Assembly (NCBI GenBank): GCA_964444885.1
Contig: CAYUIZ010000059.1
Span: forward strand, 1-18,365
Length of the DNA stretch: 18,365 nucleotides
Reading direction: 5' to 3'
From: CAYRGQ01 sp964444885
GTDB lineage: Bacteria > Bacteroidota > Bacteroidia > Sphingobacteriales > Sphingobacteriaceae
Below the pieces are notes generated by a model. The model was not told the origin of the DNA and made no database searches. It saw nothing but the letters and a program-made list of their open reading frames with translations. A program made the translations under genes and the position numbers. Shown piece after piece: positions 8,192-16,128 of the stretch; the stretch's first letter is position 1, and the number at the start of each line of letters is the position of its first letter.

Positions 8192-9544
8192 CTATACTAC
8201 CGGTACTAACGGGTCAGCATAATGGGCCAACCCAAAATTGCGCGTCTGCGCTTCTCTCGCGTGGCTAACGTGCCACTCAAACTCATCCCTAAAATGGCGG
8301 ATGGCACTGGCCACCGGCCAGGCTGCCGCATCGCCCAACGGGCAAATCGTATTGCCTTCGATATTCTTGGCCACGCTTACCAACAAGTCTATATCGGCTG
8401 ATGATCCTTGTCCGTGCTCCAAGCGGTGCAGGACCTTTTCCATCCAGCCTGTTCCTTCACGGCAGGGTGAGCACTGCCCACAGCTTTCGTGGTGGTAAAA
8501 ACGGGTGAAATTCCAGGTATTCCGTACGATGCACTGGTCCTCGTCAAAGGCGATAAATCCACCCGAGCCGAGCATAGTGCCACTCTCGAACCCACCTTCC
8601 GCCAAGGATTCGTAAGACATCAGCCGTGCTTCGCCGTTGATGGTCTTGGTGACCAGGTTGGCTGGCAGAATGGGTACGGACGAACCGCCGGCCACAACCG
8701 CCTTCAGGCGTTTGCCATTGGCGATGCCCCCGCAGTACTCGTCTGAATAGAGGAACTCCTCCACCGAAAGGCCTAACTCAATTTCGTAAACCCCAGGATT
8801 TACCAGATTGCCACCGGCCGATATCAGCTTGGTTCCTGTGCTGCGCCCGATACCGATTTTGGCATATTCTTCGCCGCCATCGTTAATGATCGAGACAACC
8901 GACGCGATGGATTCGACGTTATTAACGACCGTAGGGCAGTTATAAAGGCCGGAAACGGCCGGAAACGGTGGCTTTATGCGTGGGTTACCTCGTTTTCCTT
9001 CGAGCGATTCGAGGAGTGCGGTCTCTTCGCCGCAGATATAAGCGCCTCCGCCGGGCTGTACATACAGCTCCAGGTCGTAGCCGGATCCTAAAATGTTCTT
9101 CCCTAAAAAGCCAGCGTCCTTCGCTTCAGCGATCGCCCGCTCCAGGATGCGGATTTGCGGCATCATTTCGCCCCGCACGTAGATGTATGACGCGCTTGCG
9201 CCCAGCGCATAGCTCGATACGATCATCCCCTCGATAAGGGCATGCGGGATATGCGTCATCAGGTAGCGGTCCTTAAACGTTCCCGGCTCAGACTCGTCCG
9301 CGTTGCAGACCAAGTAACGAGGAACGCCTTCGGGTTTTGCCAAAAAACCCCATTTCATGCCGGTAGGGAAACCTGCGCCTCCCCGACCCCGCAGGCCGGA
9401 AGTTTTCACCTCTTCGACCACGTCATCGGGCGACATCGTTTTCAACGCCTTCTCCACCGCACGGTATCCGCCTTTTTCCCGGTACACCTGGAACGTGTTA
9501 ATCCCAGGTACGTCGATATGGGTTAATAATAATTTGCGAGCCAT
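8192..9544 (-). CDS. nuoF: NADH-quinone oxidoreductase subunit F, NADH-binding flavoprotein
   Basis: Entry subunit of complex I: it oxidises NADH through FMN and cluster N3. The protein has 450 residues, normal length. The glycine-rich FMN/NADH-binding segment GLRGRGGAGFPTG is at 50-62, and the NAD-linked loop GGGAYICGEETALLES at 165-180. Cluster N3 ligands are Cys355, Cys358 and Cys361 in ESCGQCSPCREGT plus Cys401 in NTICPLGDAAAWP. The acidic segment NADESEPGTFKDR (81-93) is also conserved. It lies between nuoE (31-bp gap) and nuoG (68-bp gap), giving the full NADH module E-F-G. Confidence 0.97.
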   Translation of the reverse strand: MARKLLLTHIDVPGINTFQVYREKGGYRAVEKALKTMSPDDVVEEVKTSGLRGRGGAGFPTGMKWGFLAKPEGVPRYLVCNADESEPGTFKDRYLMTHIPHALIEGMIVSSYALGASASYIYVRGEMMPQIRILERAIAEAKDAGFLGKNILGSGYDLELYVQPGGGAYICGEETALLESLEGKRGNPRIKPPFPAVSGLYNCPTVVNNVESIASVVSIINDGGEEYAKIGIGRSTGTKLISAGGNLVNPGVYEIELGLSVEEFLYSDEYCGGIANGKRLKAVVAGGSSVPILPANLVTKTINGEARLMSYESLAEGGFESGTMLGSGGFIAFDEDQCIVRNTWNFTRFYHHESCGQCSPCREGTGWMEKVLHRLEHGQGSSADIDLLVSVAKNIEGNTICPLGDAAAWPVASAIRHFRDEFEWHVSHAREAQTRNFGLAHYADPLVPVV

Positions 9545-9575
9545 AGTAAGTCAGCTATCAATCCTTATTCGGTAA

Positions 9576-10103
9576 TCAAGCGTTAGCCGCCGCTTTTAGT
9601 TTCAGTTCCTCGATCAGTTGGTCTACGCTTTCCTCGGTCAGGTTCTCGTAGAAGGTATACTCCGGGCCGATCTGCAGGACCGGTCCGTACCCGCAGGCGG
9701 CCATGCACTCTACGCCGCGCCAGCTGAATAAGCCGTCGGGCGTTACTTCGCCAGCCTTCACACCCAGTTTCTTTTCAATATGGTCCATGATCCGCTCGGC
9801 ACCCACCAAACAGCAGGGACCTGTACGGCATACTTCCAGCACATACTTACCCTTGGGCTCCAGAAAATACATCGTGTAGAACGTGGCTACCTCGTACACT
9901 TCAATAGATTCCAAGCTTAAGTATGCGGCCACCTTGTCCATAGCGGGCACGCTCACCCAGCCATATACGGCCTGTACCTCGTGCAACATGGGCAACAAAG
10001 CCGACTTCTGCCGCCCTTCAGGGTAGCGTTTGACGATCTCGGCAAACTTGCCAAGCAGCTCGTCCGAAAATTCTACGGGTTCGTTATTTTTTACGCTAAG
10101 CAT
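9576..10103 (-). CDS. nuoE: NADH-quinone oxidoreductase subunit E, thioredoxin-fold 2Fe-2S protein
   Basis: 24-kDa-type subunit of the complex I NADH module, binding 2Fe-2S cluster N1a next to NuoF. The protein has 175 residues. An N-terminal helical bundle (KSALLPMLHEVQAVYGWVS, from about 33) is followed by EVYEVATFYTMYF (68-80) and the thioredoxin-like domain with ligands Cys92-x4-Cys97 and Cys133-x3-Cys137. An extra Cys98 sits beside Cys97. The start overlaps the nuoD stop by eight bases (ATGCTTAG), pointing to translational coupling. Confidence 0.97.
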   Translation of the reverse strand: MLSVKNNEPVEFSDELLGKFAEIVKRYPEGRQKSALLPMLHEVQAVYGWVSVPAMDKVAAYLSLESIEVYEVATFYTMYFLEPKGKYVLEVCRTGPCCLVGAERIMDHIEKKLGVKAGEVTPDGLFSWRGVECMAACGYGPVLQIGPEYTFYENLTEESVDQLIEELKLKAAANA

Positions 10104-11334
10104 CGAGTTCTCCGGCTATAACATTCAGACTACTCATATTGATAATCGCATCCGAGAGCAGCATGCCGCTGCTCATGGGCGCGTACATTTGATAATTAAT
10201 AAACGACGGGCGGCGGAAATGCAAGCGGTACGGCGAACGACCACCGTCGTTGATCAGATAAAAACCAAGCTCGCCGTTGCCTCCTTCTACGCAGTGATAC
10301 ACCTCCGACTTCGGCGTGTTTACCTCGCCCATCACAATCTTAAAGTGGTAGATCAGTGCCTCCATATTATTGTAGACCTGCTCCTTCGGAGGTAGGTAGA
10401 ACTCGGGCACATCGGCGTGGAAGATACCTTTCGGTTCCTTTTCAAGCTTTTCGATGGCTTGTTCGATGATGCGCAGGCTTTCCCACATTTCCCGGTTCCG
10501 CACCAGGTAACGGTCGTACACGTCGCCATTGGTACCTACCGGAATGTCGAAGTCAAACTCGTCGTATGAGGAGTATGGCTCAGCCACGCGCACATCATAG
10601 TCGACGCCGGTGGCACGGAGGATCGGCCCCGTCCAGCTGTAGTCCAGTGCATCCTCAGGCGTAACGGCAGCTACGCCAGCCGTACGTTCGATAAAGATGC
10701 GGTTGCGGTCAAACAAATTCTCAAACTCCCGCAACACCGGCGGATAGCGCTTGACGAATTCCTTGATCTTGGCAATGGAGGTATCGTTGAAATCCCGTTC
10801 GAACCCGCCAATACGGCCGATGTTGGTCGTCAGACGAGCACCGCAGATTTCCTCAAAAATTTCGTAAATAAACTCGCGCTCCTGCATGACGTAGAGGAAA
10901 CCCGAGAAGGCTCCGGTATCTACGCCCAATATACCGTTGCAGATGATATGGTCAGTGATGCGCGAAAGCTCCATCACGATAACCCGCATGTACTGCACAC
11001 GCTTGGGTATCTCGATACCGAGCAGCTTTTCTACCGTCATGTGCCAGCCCATATTGTTGATCGGCGACGAACAGTAGTTCATCCGGTCAGTCAGCGTGGT
11101 AATCTGGTAAAACGGCCGGTGCTCCGAGATTTTCTCGAAAGCCCGGTGTATATAGCCAATCGTCGACACCCCGCTCACGATGCGTTCGCCGTCTACTTGG
11201 AGCACATTTTGGAACACCCCGTGCGTTGCCGGGTGCGTAGGCCCCAAGTTGAGCGTAAACAACTCGTCCTGCAAGTCGTTGTCAACAACAAAAGGCTTGT
11301 TCGGTGTGCTTGGGGTTATAGATTTGTCGCTCAT
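10096..11334 (-). CDS. nuoD: NADH-quinone oxidoreductase subunit D
   Basis: 49-kDa-type subunit of complex I, related to the large subunit of NiFe hydrogenases. With NuoB it forms the quinone-reduction site. The protein has 412 residues. The quinone-pocket loop NLGPTHPATHG is at 29-39 (His34, His38), followed by conserved segments GYIHRAFEK, RMNYCSSPINNMGW and RVIVMELSRITDH, and the C-terminus SSLNVIAGELDA ends in the family signature. nuoD is separate from nuoC, unlike the nuoCD fusion of Enterobacteria and some Bacteroidales. The gap to nuoC is 25 bp and the end overlaps nuoE. Confidence 0.97.
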   Translation of the reverse strand: MSDKSITPSTPNKPFVVDNDLQDELFTLNLGPTHPATHGVFQNVLQVDGERIVSGVSTIGYIHRAFEKISEHRPFYQITTLTDRMNYCSSPINNMGWHMTVEKLLGIEIPKRVQYMRVIVMELSRITDHIICNGILGVDTGAFSGFLYVMQEREFIYEIFEEICGARLTTNIGRIGGFERDFNDTSIAKIKEFVKRYPPVLREFENLFDRNRIFIERTAGVAAVTPEDALDYSWTGPILRATGVDYDVRVAEPYSSYDEFDFDIPVGTNGDVYDRYLVRNREMWESLRIIEQAIEKLEKEPKGIFHADVPEFYLPPKEQVYNNMEALIYHFKIVMGEVNTPKSEVYHCVEGGNGELGFYLINDGGRSPYRLHFRRPSFINYQMYAPMSSGMLLSDAIINMSSLNVIAGELDA

Positions 11335-11359
11335 CTTCTTATCGTCTAATAATCAACAA

Positions 11360-11863
11360 TTACCGGCCAAAGAAATAATCCTTTTTGTCCACCCGGTTGG
11401 GGTCTTCCAGCGGGTATTGCTTGCGCATCGGAAATACCTCCATATCGTCAACGTTCAATATCCGGCGCAAGTCAGGATGCCCGACAAACTGGATTCCGAA
11501 GAAATCATAGGTTTCGCGTTCCATCCAGTTGGCACCGTTCCACAGCGAGGTCGCCGTGGGTATGGCGGGGTACGGTCCTTGCAAAAAGACCTTGATGCGC
11601 GCGCGGGCGCCCGTCGTCATACTATGCACGTGGTACACCACGGCAAATTCCTTCTCATCATCGGGATAATGCACCGCGGTAATATCCGTCAGGAAATTAA
11701 ACCGCAGACCCGGATCACTTTTCAGGAATTCCAGCACATCCATGATGTGCTCCTTATCGGTTTCAAAGGTCAAGAAGCCGTATGGTTCGCTGATGTCCCT
11801 GATGTTCGCTTCAAAGCGCTCTTGCAAGCGCGCGATCACCGTTGCGTTATCTAATTTACCCAT
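11360..11863 (-). CDS. nuoC: NADH-quinone oxidoreductase subunit C
   Basis: 30-kDa-type subunit of the complex I connecting module. It has no cofactor and stabilises the NuoB/NuoD assembly. The protein has 167 residues, normal for an unfused NuoC. The family signature ERETYDFFGIQFVGHPDLRR lies at 115-134, preceded by FNFLTDITAVHYPDD (55-69), which is also conserved. The start lies only two bases after the nuoB stop, and nuoD follows after 25 bp, so the B-C-D block is tightly packed. Confidence 0.97.
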   Translation of the reverse strand: MGKLDNATVIARLQERFEANIRDISEPYGFLTFETDKEHIMDVLEFLKSDPGLRFNFLTDITAVHYPDDEKEFAVVYHVHSMTTGARARIKVFLQGPYPAIPTATSLWNGANWMERETYDFFGIQFVGHPDLRRILNVDDMEVFPMRKQYPLEDPNRVDKKDYFFGR

Positions 11864-11865
11864 TG

Positions 11866-12414
11866 CTAGTCTACCTGAAATCCATAACTGGCCAATAAGG
11901 CTTTATACTCGGGCGTCTGCCTTCTGTTCAGCTTTTCGTCCTTGACGATATCCTGCAGGCGCATTACGCCGTCGAGGATGGCTTCGGGGCGGGGTGGGCA
12001 CCCAGGCACATACACATCCACCGGGATGATTTCGTCAATACCCTGCAACACCGAATAGGTGTCGAATATCCCGCCGCTGGATGCACAGGCACCCACGGCG
12101 ATTACCCAACGGGGCTCAGCCATTTGCAGATACACTTGTGTAAGCACAGGAGCCATCTTTTTGGCAATCGTACCCATCACCAGCAACATATCCGCCTGCC
12201 GGGGCGAGAAACTCGGTCGCTCGGCGCCAAACCGTGCCAAATCGTACGTAGAACCCATTGTGGCCATAAACTCAATGCCGCAACACGACGTTGCAAACGG
12301 CAATGGCCAAAGCGAATTGGCACGTGCCAACCCGATTGCCTTATCAAGTGTCGTCGCAAAAAAGCCAGAACCCTCTACACCTGGAGGCGCTTCTGCTAAC
12401 TTGATATCACTCAT
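11866..12414 (-). CDS. nuoB: NADH-quinone oxidoreductase subunit B, cluster N2 protein
   Basis: PSST-type subunit of complex I. It carries the 4Fe-4S cluster N2 that reduces quinone. The 182-residue protein has the adjacent cysteines Cys44-Cys45 in ATSCCGIEFM, then Cys110 in IAVGACASSGGIFD and Cys139 in YVPGCPPRPEA, the complete N2 ligand set. The segment RPSFSPRQADMLLVMGT (66-82) is strongly conserved. Translation begins at the ATG at 12412-12414 behind a purine-rich GGGAGTAGGT. The gene is separated from nuoA by an unusually long 147-bp gap and from nuoC by two bases. Confidence 0.97.
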   Translation of the reverse strand: MSDIKLAEAPPGVEGSGFFATTLDKAIGLARANSLWPLPFATSCCGIEFMATMGSTYDLARFGAERPSFSPRQADMLLVMGTIAKKMAPVLTQVYLQMAEPRWVIAVGACASSGGIFDTYSVLQGIDEIIPVDVYVPGCPPRPEAILDGVMRLQDIVKDEKLNRRQTPEYKALLASYGFQVD

Positions 12415-12561
12415 ACCTACTCCCTTTTTTGAATGTTTTCAGAAACAAAAAACCCACCGAAACGGATGAGATCGATGAGTTACAAATCTACGATATAAAA
12501 TACGCTTATTGCGCCCGAAGGAACGTATAATATTATTTAGAAACGTTCTAACCAAGCAGGG
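12415..12561 (-). promoter_or_regulatory. nuoA-nuoB gap with a possible internal promoter
   Basis: This 147-bp gap is the largest within the operon. On the transcribed strand it contains TAGATTTG (12490 down to 12483), an exact match to the Bacteroidota -7 consensus TAnnTTTG. That would place a start near 12477 and leave a leader of about 60 bases before nuoB. No convincing TTG -33 element lies 17-23 bases upstream, so the promoter call is weak. A direct repeat of CTCATC lies just downstream of the element. No open frame of useful length is present. Confidence 0.35.
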
Positions 12562-12936
12562 TTAATCCCACTCCAACGTCCCCTTTTTCACCTCGTAGAT
12601 CAAACCCAGCACCAGAACGCCCAGGAAGATGCCCATTTTCCAAAGTCCGTCAAATCCCATCTCCCGGAAATTGACCGCCCAAGGGTACATAAAGATCACC
12701 TCGACGTCAAAAATAACGAACAAGATCGCCACCATGAAGTACTTAATTGCGAACGGCCGCCGTGCATCGCCAATCACTTCCACACCCGATTCGAACGCGC
12801 CCAATTTGTGCTCAGTCCGCACTTTCGGACCGATCAGGTGCGTGATGATGATCGTACCCACGCCAAAACCGGCCGCGACAATAAACTGGAAAAGAATCGG
12901 CAAGTAATCGACCGACGTATTAACTGCTTCTTCCAT
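12562..12936 (-). CDS. nuoA: NADH-quinone oxidoreductase subunit A
   Basis: First gene of the complex I operon, encoding the small membrane subunit (ND3 equivalent) at the junction of the two arms. The 124 residues form three helices (about 12-35, 65-85, 94-115). The conserved loop between helices 1 and 2 carries the FESGVEVIGDARRPFAIKYF segment (about 48-67), although the usual Cys of the E(C/S)G motif is Ser here. FVIFDVEVIFMYPWAV (73-88) is the family signature in helix 2. The start at 12934-12936 lies about 26 bases downstream of a good promoter -7 element. Confidence 0.97.
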   Translation of the reverse strand: MEEAVNTSVDYLPILFQFIVAAGFGVGTIIITHLIGPKVRTEHKLGAFESGVEVIGDARRPFAIKYFMVAILFVIFDVEVIFMYPWAVNFREMGFDGLWKMGIFLGVLVLGLIYEVKKGTLEWD

Positions 12937-12962
12937 GCTTTTCTTGTTTTGCTAAGTTCCCA

Positions 12963-12993
12963 CAAAATTAGGCAAATTGGTTTAATATTCCAA
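12963..12993 (-). promoter_or_regulatory. Predicted promoter of the nuo operon
   Basis: On the minus strand TTG (12993-12991) is followed after 20 bases by TAATTTTG (12970-12963), matching the Bacteroidota sigma-A-type consensus TTG-N(17-23)-TAnnTTTG. Transcription would start near 12957, giving a leader of about 20 bases that is A-rich just before the nuoA ATG. It sits downstream of the terminator of the preceding operon, which is where a nuo promoter is needed. Confidence 0.65.
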
Positions 12994-13062
12994 TGCTAAT
13001 TTGCCGGCTTGCGCCGCCTGTTCGACGCCCTCGGGACAACCCATCCGCACCAAATCCACGGG

Positions 13063-13101
13063 TAAATAAAAAGCACCGAATGACGGGGTCATCCGGTGCT
13101 T
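13063..13101 (-). terminator. Rho-independent terminator after the TPR gene
   Basis: AAGCACCGAATGAC (13071-13084) pairs with GTCATCCGGTGCTT (13088-13101). This makes a 14-position stem (13 Watson-Crick pairs and one G-U in the RNA) closed by a three-base loop. On the transcribed strand it is followed at once by TTTTTATTT. It lies 27 bp past the stop of the TPR gene and ends the Ton cluster transcript before the nuo promoter. Confidence 0.9.
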
Positions 13102-13127
13102 CCTTTCACCGTATTGGCGTGAATAGC

Positions 13128-14843
13128 TTACTGCTCTGGTTGGAGCAAAACGATGGTTTCGTTCGCCCAAGCGTTCTCAGGATCGTATTTCAGTGTTTCA
13201 GCCAGCAAACCGCGGGCTTTTTCGTACTCTTCATTGTTAACGGCTGTAAAGGCCAGTCCGTTGAAGTAGTTTGCCAAGGTAACGCGCGCTTTGTCCAAAT
13301 CCGCACCTCCCTTTGCTTGTGCCGCTTCGAAATACGTTTGGTAGTAAGGCAAAGCCAAGCCTTGGGACTGCGTCTCGTCGTCCAATAAACGGTTGACTTC
13401 GGCGCGGAAACTGTACGGCTCCAAAATCTCTGGTGCACGCTCAATAACCCGTGCAAAAGCGGCATCCGCCTTGTTCAGTAGGTCAACGTTTTTCTCGCCA
13501 CCGGCATTGATCGCCGTTACGTTTGCATAGTACGCGGCCAGGCCAAAGTAGTAGTTGTCCGTCACGTAGTTCATGGAGCTTTCCGTATTAGCCGCCACTT
13601 CGAAAACGCGCGCCGCATATTCGTACTGCTTGTTGTCGAAGAAGTCCATTCCATACTCTTGCAAACGGTCAGCGATGGTTGAATCCATGGCTACGGCTTT
13701 CACGAGGTTACCGACGCCTTCATCGACCAATGCACCGGCTTCTTGCGAATCGGCACCGCTAGCGCCAGCCACCTTCAAGTTAGCCAAGCCCAAGTGCAAA
13801 TAGTCACGCGAAATAATCCGCTCTGCCTCAATGCGCTCAAACAGTCTTCTCAACGCGTCACGGCTTTCGGCATATTGCTCATTTTCGTAAGCTGCGTATC
13901 CTAAGTAGCGAAGTACTTTTGGGTTAACGTCTTCGACCTCGGCTAACTGAGCCGCTTGCTCCTGTAGCTCCTCATACGCATCCGTATAAACGAGGAAGTC
14001 AGCATAACGGATCCGGTTGTCCACCGAGTAATCCGTTTTGTCCATGTACTGCTTATAGAAGTCCAGGGCGATCTTGTTGCGCTCGTTATACACTTCTTTG
14101 GTCGTCGCGCGGTTAGACCATGCGTTGTACGTCTCTGCCAGCTCGCGGTATGTAGGCGCGTAGTCTGGGTGCTCTTCCGCTACGCGCTTCAGGTCTGCAA
14201 TCGCTTCTTCCCACGCGTGTGAACCCCGAGAGATAACGGCCAACTGGACCTTAGGACGAACCAAGGCATTGTCTAGCGTAGTCGCTTCGCGGTAGCTGCG
14301 GTACGCCAAGCTCTTGTTGTCTTCGAAATGCGCATCACCTAACGCCAACGGCACCAATGCATCCTTAGGCGCTTTGGCCTTGGCTTCCTCCAAGTACTTG
14401 ATCGCGCGGGCATAATCAGGCTGAGGCGCGTCTATGTACGCCCGGCCAATCTGATACAGCTCTTGGTAGTCCCTGCGGCGCAGGTTACGCGTAGCTTCTG
14501 CAAACTTCGTCTCTGCCGCCGCGCTATTGCCGCTGTACAGGTCTATAATTCCCAACCCCACAAGATTGAGCTGATTTTTTGGATCGGCGGTCCGGCCTTG
14601 TTCGAAAACGATCTTCGCTGAGTCCAGGTTTTCGTTCACGATATGGACGCGCCCCAGCCAGAAGTAGTTCTCGCCGCCGCGCCTGCTTGTCTTGGCGACT
14701 AGCTGCTCCAAAATCCCTTTCGCTTTGGCGTACTGCTCCGCGTCGATCGCCTGCTTGGCATCCTCAATATTCTGCGCATGCAAACCAGACAATGCGAATG
14801 AAAGGGCCAATCCCAATACTATTCCTTTTTTCATTCTTTTCAT
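13128..14843 (-). CDS. Secreted tetratricopeptide-repeat protein linked to the Ton cluster
   Basis: A 571-residue protein with a clear Sec signal peptide: basic MKRMKK, hydrophobic GIVLGLALSFALSGL, then HAQ as the likely cleavage site near residue 24. The mature part is helical and made of many TPR-like pairs. Examples are AEQYAKAKGILEQLV, DYARAIKYLEEAKAKAPKDA, AWEEAIADLKRVAEEHPDYA and EEYEKARGLLAETLKYDPEN, the last near the C-terminus. TPR proteins of this type are scaffolds, so a periplasmic protein-binding role is inferred, but the partner is unknown. A second ATG three codons in (14834) could also be the start; the signal peptide works with either. It is the last gene of the cluster, 62 bp after the lipoprotein gene, and is followed by a strong terminator. 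Confidence 0.88.
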   Translation of the reverse strand: MKRMKKGIVLGLALSFALSGLHAQNIEDAKQAIDAEQYAKAKGILEQLVAKTSRRGGENYFWLGRVHIVNENLDSAKIVFEQGRTADPKNQLNLVGLGIIDLYSGNSAAAETKFAEATRNLRRRDYQELYQIGRAYIDAPQPDYARAIKYLEEAKAKAPKDALVPLALGDAHFEDNKSLAYRSYREATTLDNALVRPKVQLAVISRGSHAWEEAIADLKRVAEEHPDYAPTYRELAETYNAWSNRATTKEVYNERNKIALDFYKQYMDKTDYSVDNRIRYADFLVYTDAYEELQEQAAQLAEVEDVNPKVLRYLGYAAYENEQYAESRDALRRLFERIEAERIISRDYLHLGLANLKVAGASGADSQEAGALVDEGVGNLVKAVAMDSTIADRLQEYGMDFFDNKQYEYAARVFEVAANTESSMNYVTDNYYFGLAAYYANVTAINAGGEKNVDLLNKADAAFARVIERAPEILEPYSFRAEVNRLLDDETQSQGLALPYYQTYFEAAQAKGGADLDKARVTLANYFNGLAFTAVNNEEYEKARGLLAETLKYDPENAWANETIVLLQPEQ

Positions 14844-14905
14844 CTTAATTAATTAGTGATTTCGTTTAATACGTATTTTCTTCTGTTCATCAACCGTTCC
14901 TTCGG

Positions 14906-15826
14906 CTAATTCCTTCTTCCTTTGCGCAGTATCAATTCCCGGCCAGGCAAACTATCCGGCATTAACCCGGAACGCAAGATAATACGTTGTCCGCGTTCGC
15001 CTGTCAGAAAAGCCGCAAAACCCATGCCTAAACCCGCTCTGGGTTCGCCGTTGATGATGTACACGGGGCGCGATAATGCGTAGAGCCCTTCGGCCAAATT
15101 TGACTGGCTGGGCGTGTAGAATCCATCGCTTCCTGGCTGCCCATCGATGTTCTTGAGCCCCAAAACCCGAATATTGTCTACATACGCCGCGGTGGTGCTG
15201 TCCGTCCGAACGATCCAATTGATTCCCACGACGCCGATCGTACCCGGATTTTCATTAACATATTTTAACACCTCGCGGTTTGATTGCAGCGCATACACGC
15301 CCGTGCTGGGAAGTGTGTCAATCTGTGCCAAATCCATCAGATACCGTACGGTACTGGAATTGGCATTGTCAAAAACTAAACGGTTGATCGCTCCGGAGTC
15401 GTCTCCTGACATAATGTCAATAAGGTCTGTGACATGTGCAGTCGAGTCAGGTGCCGATCGGTGCACAATCAACGCTACGGCGTCTATCGCAAACCGGTGC
15501 ACACGCGGACGAAACTGTCGTGCTTCGTAGTATGCGTTCTCGGCAGGCGTCAGCAAACGGGTCAGTACCGCTATCTCGGCCGTATCGTTTAAGAGCGCAC
15601 TCACAGCCCGGTTTTCAGGCAACCCGACCAGCTCGATACCGGTATTCACGTAGCTGTTTTGAAAAACGGCTAACTGGTCTTCCATAATGGGCATTAAGCT
15701 CTCATCCACCACAACCCTCGCGGTTCCGGTCAAAATGGTACTCCTGTCTTTGTCGGGCGCGTCCGAGCACGCCTGAATGACTAGGAAAACCGTTAAAACT
15801 GCCGGTAATAATAGTAATTTTTTCAT
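14906..15826 (-). CDS. PstS-like substrate-binding lipoprotein of the Ton cluster
   Basis: A 306-residue protein of the type II periplasmic-binding fold, PstS/phosphate-binding-like by pattern. The N-terminus MKKLLLLPAVLTVFLVIQAC is a lipoprotein signal with lipobox IQAC (Cys20), followed by SDAPDKD. Family-like segments are LTRLLTPAE (88-96), REVLKYVNENPGTIGVVGINW (184-204) and LSRPVYIING (251-260), the last typical of the PstS C-terminal lobe. The phosphate loop SGT is replaced by NANSSTVRYL (154-163), so the ligand may not be phosphate. No pstC, pstA or pstB is nearby. The frame extends upstream to a TTG at 15871, but the ATG at 15826 is chosen because it begins the lipoprotein signal. It lies between a small membrane protein and the TPR gene. 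Confidence 0.85.
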   Translation of the reverse strand: MKKLLLLPAVLTVFLVIQACSDAPDKDRSTILTGTARVVVDESLMPIMEDQLAVFQNSYVNTGIELVGLPENRAVSALLNDTAEIAVLTRLLTPAENAYYEARQFRPRVHRFAIDAVALIVHRSAPDSTAHVTDLIDIMSGDDSGAINRLVFDNANSSTVRYLMDLAQIDTLPSTGVYALQSNREVLKYVNENPGTIGVVGINWIVRTDSTTAAYVDNIRVLGLKNIDGQPGSDGFYTPSQSNLAEGLYALSRPVYIINGEPRAGLGMGFAAFLTGERGQRIILRSGLMPDSLPGRELILRKGRRN

Positions 15827-15867
15827 AGTTATGAAAAAAATGATTGCTTTTCGATACCCCAATCCAC

Positions 15868-16104
15868 TCAACGGTTTTGCCAGAGCCTGACAAACCTAAA
15901 GAAGGAATAAATGATGAGGAGCGCGCCAAACATGAGGCGCAGGTTCTTATCCATCTCTAAGGGCATGTTCTTCCAAAAAATAATCACTAGGCCCAACACG
16001 AAGTAAAAGCCAAACATGAACAGCCCTAAAACAGACAAAAATCGCTTTGTCGGCGATTTCTGTCTGTTTGGATAAGAACTTTCGTTATTTCTGTTGTATG
16101 TCAA
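15868..16104 (-). CDS. Small two-helix membrane protein, unknown function
   Basis: A 78-residue protein that I do not recognise as a named family. A polar, basic N-terminus (NRNNESSYPNRQKSPTKR) precedes two hydrophobic helices, about 23-44 (LSVLGLFMFGFYFVLGLVIIFW) and 54-72 (NLRLMFGALLIIYSFFRFV), with a short loop. No catalytic motif is visible. The start appears to be TTG at 16102-16104 because no ATG occurs in frame before the first helix, and an AAAAGGA Shine-Dalgarno lies seven bases upstream. It sits 24 bp after tonB and 41 bp before the lipoprotein gene, so it is almost surely co-transcribed with the Ton genes. A role with the Ton complex is only inferred from position. Confidence 0.75.
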   Translation of the reverse strand: MTYNRNNESSYPNRQKSPTKRFLSVLGLFMFGFYFVLGLVIIFWKNMPLEMDKNLRLMFGALLIIYSFFRFVRLWQNR

Positions 16105-16111
16105 CGTAAAA

Positions 16112-16118
16112 TCCTTTT
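16112..16118 (-). promoter_or_regulatory. Shine-Dalgarno supporting a TTG start
   Basis: AAAAGGA on the transcribed strand lies seven bases before the TTG at 16104-16102. It is the only initiation signal near the start of the small membrane protein and supports TTG rather than the ATG inside the first helix (16017). Confidence 0.5.
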
Positions 16119-16128
16119 GTTGTAAATG

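Noticed and set aside
11180..11854. 224-codon plus-strand open frame opposite nuoC and the start of nuoD
   Set aside because: It crosses two genes antisense. Composition follows the complementary codons and no family is recognisable.
12982..13170. 62-codon minus-strand frame across the TPR 3' end, terminator and spacer
   Set aside because: It runs through the terminator stem and overlaps the TPR gene in another frame, with no start signal. Only the spacer part is kept, as a low-interest finding.
14906..15826. Part of a phosphate ABC transporter operon
   Set aside because: No permease or ATPase genes adjoin; the neighbours are a two-helix membrane protein and a TPR protein, and the phosphate loop is changed.
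15827..15871. Upstream TTG start adding 15 residues to the PstS-like lipoprotein
   Set aside because: The extension would bury the lipoprotein signal behind another segment, has no Shine-Dalgarno, and overlaps the small membrane protein gene. The ATG at 15826 begins a proper signal peptide.
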